10,679 nt of DNA. It comes from Clostridium sp. Lineage in GTDB: Bacteria > Bacillota > Clostridia > Clostridiales > Clostridiaceae. The notes under the pieces were generated by a model. The model was not told the origin of the DNA, did no database searches, and was given only the letters and a program-made list of their open reading frames with translations. The stretch spans positions 1-10,679 of the forward strand of contig JAAZGI010000333.1 of NCBI GenBank assembly GCA_012511315.1, given 5' to 3'. Each line of letters opens with the position of its first letter. Position 1 is the first letter of the stretch. This document shows, piece by piece, positions 1-5,304 of this stretch. Both the position numbers and the translations under genes were made by a program.

Positions 1-104
1 CCTCAGTAGCTATTCGAAGGAATAAAATCCCTAGGAAATCATTGAACTATAAAACTCCATTGGAAGTTTTTCTTGAGAATGTATCGGGGTTAAATTATTT
101 CTAG
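1..104 (+). CDS. IS30-family transposase, C-terminal fragment (5' end outside window)
   Basis: The reading frame starting at base 3 is open from the window edge to a TAG at 102-104. It gives 33 residues beginning SVAIRRNKIPRKSLNYKTP and continuing with LEVF. The pattern N-x-x-PRK-x-L-x-Y-K-TP-x-EVF is the usual C-terminal signature of IS30-family transposases, which cut and join the element ends with a DDE catalytic core. The catalytic residues lie upstream and are not visible. Whether the element is intact therefore cannot be judged. No terminal inverted repeat could be assigned downstream without the other end. The fragment is followed by a terminator hairpin at 153-197. The family call is firm for so short a piece, but it rests on one motif. 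Confidence 0.75.
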   Translation, partial: SVAIRRNKIPRKSLNYKTPLEVFLENVSGLNYF

Positions 105-152
105 CTTAAATTGACAATCGAGGAATTTAAGAAATCAAAAATGTAATAGTTG

Positions 153-197
153 AAAAGCTCCTGGAAAATTAAAATAAGATTTCCAGGAGCTTTTTGT
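153..197 (+). terminator. Rho-independent terminator, possibly bidirectional
   Basis: A perfect 15-base stem (AAAAGCTCCTGGAAA at 153-167 with its complement at 180-194) has a 12-base loop and is followed by a T-rich tract. The A-run on the left arm means it could also stop transcription on the minus strand. It lies between the IS30 tail and the next gene, so it insulates the two. Confidence 0.8.
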
Positions 198-259
198 TTT
201 GAATTAGGACTAGAGGGTGCTTACTTTAAAATTTCTTCCTAATGCCCTCGGTAATGTCC

Positions 260-265
260 TATAAT
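260..265 (+). promoter_or_regulatory. Possible -10 box upstream of the ydbC-like gene
   Basis: A perfect TATAAT lies about 70 bases before the ATG at 334 and downstream of the terminator at 153-197, which is where a promoter is needed. No convincing -35 hexamer was found at 16-18 bases. The best candidate, TTCCTA at 236-241, is poor. In so AT-rich a region a chance TATAAT is quite possible. Confidence 0.35.
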
Positions 266-333
266 TAGGAGAATGGTAAAGTTAAAAGAAAAGCTTGCAC
301 AAGAAAAGATTATACAAGAAAGGATTTAAAAAC

Positions 334-555
334 ATGGCGGATTTGACATATGATATTAAAGAAACAATTGGGGCTATTTCTGAGAACAGTAGAGGTTGGT
401 CTAAAGAATTAAACTTGATTAGTTGGAATGATCGAGAGCCAAAGTATGATATCAGAGATTGGGCACCAGATCATGAGAAAATGGGGAAAGGTTTAACCTT
501 AACAAAAGATGAAATTAAAAAGCTGCGGGATTTATTAAATGATATGGAACTATAA
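334..555 (+). CDS. ydbC: YdbC-family PC4-like single-stranded nucleic acid binding protein
   Basis: This 73-residue protein begins MADLTYDIKETIGAISENS and contains the highly conserved block ELNLISWNDREPKYDIRDW followed by APDHEKMGKG (about residues 27-55). That is the hallmark of the Firmicutes YdbC family, a bacterial version of the PC4/p15 transcriptional coactivator fold. Family members bind ssDNA as dimers, with a likely role in transcription, replication or repair that is not well defined. The length matches the family. The ATG at 334 was chosen because an AGAAAGG ribosome binding site precedes it by 10 bases and the family starts here. The frame is open upstream to a TTG at 295, but that adds 13 Lys-rich residues foreign to the family. 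The alarmone synthetase gene follows 115 bases downstream with no terminator between, so the two may be co-transcribed. Confidence 0.88.
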   Translation: MADLTYDIKETIGAISENSRGWSKELNLISWNDREPKYDIRDWAPDHEKMGKGLTLTKDEIKKLRDLLNDMEL

Positions 556-670
556 AATTCCTTTGGTTAATTTCGTTGAGGGGACTATTGATATACGGAT
601 AAAAGAGCAGTAAAGCTAAAATTCTAATAAAAATTTATGATGAATTCGAGACTAGAAAGGATTTGTATAA

Positions 671-1342
671 ATGCAAGAGAGTGAACTAAGGAAAATGATC
701 TTAACTCAAACAATGTTACCACAAGCTCCTGATGAGATTGTCGATCGCATTGAGGACTTTAGAGAGTACATGGTTTTATATAATTCAGCCATAAGAGAAG
801 TCACAACAAAGCTAGAGATTTTAAACGATGAACTTTCGCTTAGACAAAGCAAAAACCCAATTCAGTTCATAAAATCAAGGGTGAAGAAGCCAACGAGTAT
901 TATTAATAAGCTCCAGCGACTGGAGCAAGATATAAATGTGGAGTCGGTGACTTCTTTAAATGATGTTGCTGGAATCCGAGTAATTGCATCATTTATTGAT
1001 GATGTCTATGATATTGCCGAAATGTTGGTCAAGCAAGATGATATTAAGTTAGTCCGGGTAAAGGACTATATTAAAAACCCGAAACCTAACGGATACAGAA
1101 GTTATCACATGATTATTGAAGTTCCGGTCTATTTTTCTGATAAAAAAGAGTTTGTAAAAGTAGAAATCCAAATCCGAACCGTTGCAATGGATTTTTGGGC
1201 AAGTTTAGAACATCAGCTCAGGTATAAAAAAAATGTTGAAAATGCAGAAAGCATAGAAGCTGAGCTAAAAGCCTGCGCAGATACAATTGCAAGCACAGAC
1301 CTGCGAATGATGAACCTAAGGAATAAAATGGAAAAAAACTAG
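671..1342 (+). CDS. relP: Small alarmone synthetase, RelP/YwaC type (GTP pyrophosphokinase)
   Basis: This 223-residue cytoplasmic enzyme is predicted to transfer pyrophosphate from ATP to GDP or GTP to make the stringent-response alarmones (p)ppGpp. Visible synthetase motifs are the FIKSRVKKPTSIINKL block near residues 65-80, DVAGIRVI near 98-105, KDYIKNPKPNGYRSYH at 131-146, and EIQIRT at 165-170 with the catalytic Glu, followed by the FWASLEHQLRYK helix. There is no HD hydrolase domain and no TGS or ACT domain, so it is synthetase-only. The NPKPNGYRS motif and IASFIDDVYDI stretch resemble YwaC/RelP (SAS2) more than YjbM/RelQ. This subtype call comes from memory of those sequences. Start: ATG with AGAAAGG 10 bases upstream. 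In related bacteria such genes respond to cell-wall and other stresses through transcription. It is probably the last gene before the terminator at 1516-1552. Confidence 0.9.
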   Translation: MQESELRKMILTQTMLPQAPDEIVDRIEDFREYMVLYNSAIREVTTKLEILNDELSLRQSKNPIQFIKSRVKKPTSIINKLQRLEQDINVESVTSLNDVAGIRVIASFIDDVYDIAEMLVKQDDIKLVRVKDYIKNPKPNGYRSYHMIIEVPVYFSDKKEFVKVEIQIRTVAMDFWASLEHQLRYKKNVENAESIEAELKACADTIASTDLRMMNLRNKMEKN

Positions 1343-2148
1343 TTTATATCTTTGGGAACCTGCATATAATAGGGGACTTGCCTTAGCTCTTAAAAAGGCA
1401 TAGACCAGCCTAACTCGTGAAGAATAAAAGATTGGATGATTCGTTTCAAAATACAAGAAATTTTAAACTGATTCTCTATTGGAAGGCATCACCAAATTAA
1501 AATAATCTAGCAAAAGAAAAAGGCTTGTTCCTGAATCGGACAAGTCTTTTTCTCGCGTCAAGATTATAAGGAAACAAACGTTATTTGGAAAATAAACTAA
1601 AAATTTGCCTGCAGATTGTCTTGAGATTGAGAAAGATTATCAGAAAAGTACAAGAATCGAGCTTGGAAAACAATCTGGAATAAAAACAGTAAAGGATCTG
1701 GAAAAATTTCAAAAACAGCCCCAACTATGTTTTGAAGAGGACTGTTAGGTTTTGATTAAATGTATAGAAATCGTAAATGACTATTATTTATGATAACCAC
1801 TACTTCTTGATGAGAAGATAGGGCTCCACCAGAAAATGTGGGTAGCATAAAAGGATGATATATATTCTAAGTACCATAATTTATAACACTTAGGTCTTGA
1901 TGATATGAAAGAATAGATTGAAATGGTCTTCCAGAACATCTGATTCCATGGACTTGTGTCTATAGATTATTTTTGGTGTATGTATACAACCAAAAGCCTA
2001 TTAATTGGCCATCTAAATTGCCGGCAAGTTAGATATTCCGTTAAAATTATATTTTGAAATTTAAAACCATCAGACCAAAATTAATGTGCCTAATAAAATT
2101 AGAGAAAGAAAGGAACAGATAATGAGAAAAAACCATTTTTTATAAGCA
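1343..2148. other. Gene-free stretch of about 800 bases
   Basis: No recognisable gene lies here on either strand. It contains the terminator at 1516-1552. It also has a 47-codon open frame at 1605-1748 (TTG start, no convincing ribosome binding site) ending in residues KFQKQPQLCFEEDC, which I do not recognise. Downstream at about 1890-2060, plus-strand frames are interrupted by several stops, as if coding sequence had decayed, but no family could be named. The last part leads into the feoA promoter at 2149. A degraded gene or simple intergenic DNA are both possible. Confidence 0.5.
1516..1552 (+). terminator. Rho-independent terminator after relP
   Basis: A 15-base-pair stem (1516-1530 with 1538-1552) contains two G-T pairs, has a 7-base loop, and its 3' arm ends in a T-run. 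It sits 174 bases after the relP stop codon. The A-run on the left arm gives some potential for minus-strand termination too. Confidence 0.8.
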
Positions 2149-2177
2149 TTGACAAGAATAAAACGATTTGGTATTCT
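2149..2177 (+). promoter_or_regulatory. Sigma-A promoter of feoA
   Basis: A perfect -35 box TTGACA (2149-2154), a 17-base spacer and a TATTCT -10 box (2172-2177) predict transcription starting near 2184, inside the adjacent Fur box. This leaves a leader of roughly 65 bases before the feoA ribosome binding site. Confidence 0.75.
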
Positions 2178-2180
2178 TAA

Positions 2181-2195
2181 TGAGAATAATTATCA
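2181..2195 (+). promoter_or_regulatory. Fur box over the feoA transcription start
   Basis: TGAGAATAATTATCA matches the 7-1-7 Fur consensus TGATAATNATTATCA at every defined position except one. It starts three bases after the -10 box, so Fe(II)-loaded Fur bound here should block transcription. An overlapping inverted repeat upstream (ATTCTTA-A-TGAGAAT, 2173-2187) extends the site, as is common for Fur operators that bind more than one dimer. Confidence 0.85.
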
Positions 2196-2250
2196 ACAAC
2201 GGACCACTGGAAGAAATTGAAAGCTTAGTGTATCCGCCTAGGAGGATATT

Positions 2251-2577
2251 TTGGTTAATATGTTTAGAATAAAAGGTTTGAGAAGACAAGGAAAAGATGG
2301 AACCGGAAACAAAGGTGGTTTTGGCCGAAGAAGGCGCAATAGATGTTGTAAGCAGAATCTTCAAGGAACTTTAGCTAGTGCTGATCTAGGTCAAGACTAT
2401 AAGATTAAAGAAATTAACACCCATAATGAAGAAATGAAAAACTTCTTATTTACCCTAGGGTGTTATGAAGGAGAAATTATCACGCTACTTTCAAAAATAT
2501 CAGATCAATATGTTGTGGTCTTAAATGATGCAAGATATTGCTTGGATAAAAACCTGGCTTCAACAATTCAAATATAA
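2251..2577 (+). CDS. feoA: FeoA-family ferrous iron transport protein with Arg-rich N-terminal extension
   Basis: The C-terminal part (about residues 41-108) is a complete FeoA SH3-like domain: LASADLGQDYKIKEI, then FLFTLGCYEGEIITL, and ARYCLDKNLA near the end. FeoA is a small cytoplasmic protein that works with FeoB in Fe(II) uptake. FeoA proteins are usually about 75 residues. Here about 40 extra residues precede the domain, rich in Lys, Arg and Gly, with an RRRRNRCC cluster at 26-33. The start is uncertain. The TTG at 2251 has a perfect AGGAGG (2240-2245) five bases upstream. The ATG at 2260 lies 14 bases from it, which is too far. There is no ATG, GTG or TTG right before the domain, which supports the extension being real. 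It lies behind a Fur-controlled promoter and 208 bases ahead of feoB. Confidence 0.8.
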   Translation: MVNMFRIKGLRRQGKDGTGNKGGFGRRRRNRCCKQNLQGTLASADLGQDYKIKEINTHNEEMKNFLFTLGCYEGEIITLLSKISDQYVVVLNDARYCLDKNLASTIQI

Positions 2578-2620
2578 TAGACAGAGAAGCTAGAGTGAAA
2601 TGTTGAATGAATGCTCATAT

Positions 2621-2677
2621 ATGGTTTTAAATTAATCAAGTCGTTTCATTAATTTAAAGCCATTGGAGCAATTTTTT
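2621..2677 (+). terminator. Hairpin between feoA and feoB, possible terminator or attenuator
   Basis: A 16-base-pair AT-rich stem (2621-2636 with 2648-2663, one G-T pair, 11-base loop) is followed after eight bases by six T's (2672-2677). The gap before the T-run makes it a weak or partial terminator. It would let feoA be expressed above feoB, or stabilise the feoA message. feoB has a second Fur box just downstream, so it may also have its own promoter. Confidence 0.45.
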
Positions 2678-2689
2678 ATACCAAGTGAA

Positions 2690-2704
2690 TGATAATGGTT
2701 ATCG
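2690..2704 (+). promoter_or_regulatory. Second Fur box, upstream of feoB
   Basis: TGATAATGGTTATCG has a perfect left half-site (TGATAAT) and a right half that matches ATTATCA at five of seven positions. It lies 82 bases before the feoB start and after the hairpin at 2621-2677. This suggests feoB is separately iron-controlled. No good sigma-A -35/-10 pair was identified next to it, so the promoter it would control is not defined. Confidence 0.65.
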
Positions 2705-2785
2705 AAATGATTTAAATTTAGGAAGAAAAACTGTGTCAAAGTGTTGACTGTCTGAAAAATAAAGAGAAAGCAAGGAGAAATCTAA

Positions 2786-4810
2786 ATGAAAGTAGCGTTG
2801 ACTGGGAATCCCAATAGTGGAAAAACAACATTATTTAATGCCATCACGGGTAGAACGGAACATGTTGGTAACTGGGCTGGAGTTACCGTGGATAAAAAAG
2901 AAGGGCAGATTAAAAGTAATTTAAATATGACGGGAAAAGAGATCATGGCGATTGATTTGCCAGGGGCCTATTCAATGTCTCCCTTTACTTCGGAAGAAAG
3001 CATTACACGAGATTTTATTAACCAAGAAACCCCCGACGTACTTATTAATATAGTTGATGCAACCAATTTAAGCCGAAGCTTGTTTTTCACAAGTCAGTTA
3101 TTGGAGTTAGATATTCCCGTAGTTGTTGCATTAAATAAAAGTGATTTACTTGCGAAGAAACAAACTAAGATTGATACTGCTAGATTATCTCAACTTTTAG
3201 ATTGTCCTGTAATCGAGACTGTTTCAATCGGAGGGGGCGTCACTGGTTTAAAAAAGTTAGTAGCAGCAGTAGCCGAAGTGGAAGGAAGCAAACAAACTCC
3301 ACCAATTGATACAGGATCGGTGGATATATCAGATAAGATAGCGGTCAAGGAGTCAGATAAAAAACGCTACCAAGTGGTAAAAGAAATAGTCGCTAAGGTT
3401 GAAAAACGCTCCGTAGCTAGCGTGAGTCACACAAAACAAGATGCCTTAGATCGAGTTTTAGCGCATAAATGGATCGGCTTGCCGATTTTTGCTCTGATCA
3501 TGTGGGCAGTGTTTTCAATTTCTCAGACTTATGGAGGCGCTTACCTAGCAGATATTTTAGTAGGCTGGATTGATAGCTTTAGAAATCTAGTTGCAGGTGC
3601 ACTGGGTGACAATGTATCACCATTTTTATCCACACTACTCCTTGATGGAATTATTGGTGGTGTTGGAGCAGTTATTGGGTTTTTACCTTTAATTATGATT
3701 TTGTTCTTTTTACTCGCTTTTATGGAAGATAGTGGATATATGGCCCGAGTTGCTTTAATTGTGGAGCGCTTTTTTAAAAGAGTGCGACTTTCAGGGAAAT
3801 CCATTATTCGAATGGTTAGCGGAACAGGCGGTGCAATCCCTGGGATTATGGCCACAAGGACGATTAAAGATGAAAGACAACGAAGAACTACAGCTATGTT
3901 AACACCCTTTATGCCTTGCGGAGCAAAGCTTCCGGTCATTGCACTTTTTGCAGGAGTATTTTTCAAGGATGCTGCATGGGTTGGAACTTCCATGTACTTT
4001 TTAGCGATTTTGTTAATTATCCTTAGTGCAATGATTTTAAGGAAAATTACGGGAGACGAAAAAACCACAAACTTTTTTATCATGGAATTGCCTGAGTATC
4101 GAGTGCCTAGTTTTAAAAGAGCTACCCGATCTATGTTAGATCGAGGAAAAGCATTTATTGTTAATGCAGCAACGATTATTTTAATTTCTAATACTCTGGT
4201 TCAAATTATGCAATCATTTAATTGGCGATTTGAACTCGTGGCAGAGGGAGCAGCCAACACCAGTATTTTAGCTAGCTTGGCCAACCCATTTGCTATAGCC
4301 CTAATTCCTTTAGGTTTTGGCGTGTGGCAACTAGCAGCAGCTGCAGTAACAGGTTTTATAGCTAAAGAAAATGTTGTTGGAACATTAGCAGTAGTCTATG
4401 GAATTACAAACTTTATTAATGCAGAAGAATTTATTTTAATAGAAGGTGCAACAAGTGTAGCTGAAGTGATGGGCTTGACATCGGCGGCAGCCTTGGCCTT
4501 TCTCGCCTTTAATCTATTCTCGCCTCCTTGTTTTGCAGCAATTGGTGCAATGAAATCTGAAATGGAATCCAATAAATGGGTAGCTGGAGCAGTTAGCTTT
4601 CAATTAGCCATGGGATATATAGTGGCCTTTTTGATTTATCAAGTAGGAACCTTAATAGAGACTGGTACCTTAGGCAAAGGATTCTTACCGGGATTAGTGG
4701 TAGTCGCTACTATTAGTGGAGTTATTGGCTATTTAATGAAAAAAGGGTCGCGAAAACATTTGGCGCAGTATAAGAGTGAAATTTCAACTTTAGAAAGACA
4801 AAGGAGTTAA
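2786..4810 (+). CDS. feoB: FeoB, GTP-dependent ferrous iron transporter
   Basis: This 674-residue inner-membrane protein imports Fe(II). The N-terminal G domain shows all the key motifs: P-loop GNPNSGKT (7-14), the switch I Thr in GNWAGVT (34), DLPG (57-60) and NKSD (117-120). A helical spacer follows to about residue 225. The multi-spanning membrane core begins near WIGLPIFALIMWAVF. It carries the two conserved Gate regions, with GTGGAIPGIMATRTI at 346-360, the conserved Cys in MPCGAKLPV (Cys378), and AKENVVGTLAVVYG. A late FSPPCFAAIGAMKSEM segment and a final membrane span precede a basic tail. The length is at the short end of normal for FeoB. Start: ATG with AAGGAG eight bases upstream. 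Regulation is probably iron-dependent through Fur. The gene is followed after three bases by its small partner gene. Confidence 0.96.
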   Translation: MKVALTGNPNSGKTTLFNAITGRTEHVGNWAGVTVDKKEGQIKSNLNMTGKEIMAIDLPGAYSMSPFTSEESITRDFINQETPDVLINIVDATNLSRSLFFTSQLLELDIPVVVALNKSDLLAKKQTKIDTARLSQLLDCPVIETVSIGGGVTGLKKLVAAVAEVEGSKQTPPIDTGSVDISDKIAVKESDKKRYQVVKEIVAKVEKRSVASVSHTKQDALDRVLAHKWIGLPIFALIMWAVFSISQTYGGAYLADILVGWIDSFRNLVAGALGDNVSPFLSTLLLDGIIGGVGAVIGFLPLIMILFFLLAFMEDSGYMARVALIVERFFKRVRLSGKSIIRMVSGTGGAIPGIMATRTIKDERQRRTTAMLTPFMPCGAKLPVIALFAGVFFKDAAWVGTSMYFLAILLIILSAMILRKITGDEKTTNFFIMELPEYRVPSFKRATRSMLDRGKAFIVNAATIILISNTLVQIMQSFNWRFELVAEGAANTSILASLANPFAIALIPLGFGVWQLAAAAVTGFIAKENVVGTLAVVYGITNFINAEEFILIEGATSVAEVMGLTSAAALAFLAFNLFSPPCFAAIGAMKSEMESNKWVAGAVSFQLAMGYIVAFLIYQVGTLIETGTLGKGFLPGLVVVATISGVIGYLMKKGSRKHLAQYKSEISTLERQRS

Positions 4811-4813
4811 ACA

Positions 4814-5014
4814 ATGAATGATTTGATTGTCCTGGTGATTATTCTAGGCTTACTAAGCTGGGCTATATATATAATATACCGAAACAAGAAAAACAATGTT
4901 AAATGCTCTAGTTGTGCTTATCAATCAACCTGTCCAATGAATATTGAACCAAAGATTAAACTGCAAAGTAAACCGCAAAACATTCCAATACTAAATAAAA
5001 CCCATAGGAATTAA
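4814..5014 (+). CDS. FeoB-associated Cys-rich membrane protein
   Basis: This 66-residue protein has a single N-terminal membrane helix (about residues 3-22, LIVLVIILGLLSWAIYIIY). A basic stretch follows, then a cysteine cluster C31-x2-C34-x5-C40 (KCSSCAYQSTCP) and a polar tail. This architecture is typical of the small Cys-rich membrane proteins encoded directly after feoB in Firmicutes. They occupy the place of FeoC, and their job is not established; a role in handling iron or in stabilising FeoB is often assumed. The ATG lies three bases after the feoB stop, and its AAGGAG ribosome binding site lies at the feoB 3' end. The two are therefore almost certainly translated from one message, which ends at the terminator at 5047-5098. 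Confidence 0.88.
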   Translation: MNDLIVLVIILGLLSWAIYIIYRNKKNNVKCSSCAYQSTCPMNIEPKIKLQSKPQNIPILNKTHRN

Positions 5015-5046
5015 AAGAAAACTGTTGGATATCTTCATATATCCGA

Positions 5047-5098
5047 AGAAAGCAACTGCCCCTTTTCTTAGTAAAAAGGTGCAGTTGCTTTCTTTTCT
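5047..5098 (+). terminator. Strong Rho-independent terminator of the feo operon
   Basis: AGAAAGCAACTGC (5047-5059) pairs perfectly with 5081-5093. After one mismatch the stem continues with CCTTTT pairing to AAAAGG. The 3' arm runs into TTCTTTTC. It lies 33 bases after the Cys-rich protein stop codon. It points the plus way; on the minus strand no T-run follows the stem. Confidence 0.88.
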
Positions 5099-5099
5099 T

Positions 5100-5123
5100 A
5101 AAAGTTAGATCAGCCTAACTTTT
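5100..5123. terminator. Weak symmetrical hairpin between converging feo and ligD
   Basis: AAAAGTTAG (5100-5108) and CTAACTTTT (5115-5123) form a perfect 9-base-pair stem with a 6-base loop, with T's at the 3' end on either strand. Only two pairs are G-C, so it is weak. It is the only hairpin seen that could end the minus-strand ku-ligD transcript, about 180 bases past the ligD stop. The remaining bases up to 5304 show nothing else. Confidence 0.4.
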
Positions 5124-5304
5124 ATAATTTGGACTAAGCTAAATCCTGTAGAATATTGCCCCTATCTTACTAGGTCAAAAACTTCACCATAAAACAACTA
5201 AATTTTCAATAGAGATAATGGAAACTTTAGGTGGGCTAGTTATGGTTGGGAAAAACAAAGTTTAGATTGAAGCATACGGTCTAGTGGTATCTATACACTT
5301 TATA

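Noticed and set aside
2180..2275. A plus-strand open frame starting with ATG at 2180 (MRIIINNGPLEEIE...)
   Set aside because: Its ATG lies between the -10 box and the Fur box, before the predicted transcription start, and it has no ribosome binding site.
2140..2364. A 74-codon minus-strand open frame across the feoA promoter and 5' end
   Set aside because: It runs through a clear plus-strand promoter, Fur box and ribosome binding site and resembles nothing.
3541..4083. A 180-codon open frame on the minus strand inside feoB
   Set aside because: It lies wholly opposite the conserved FeoB membrane core, has no family resemblance and no ribosome binding site; it is a shadow of feoB.
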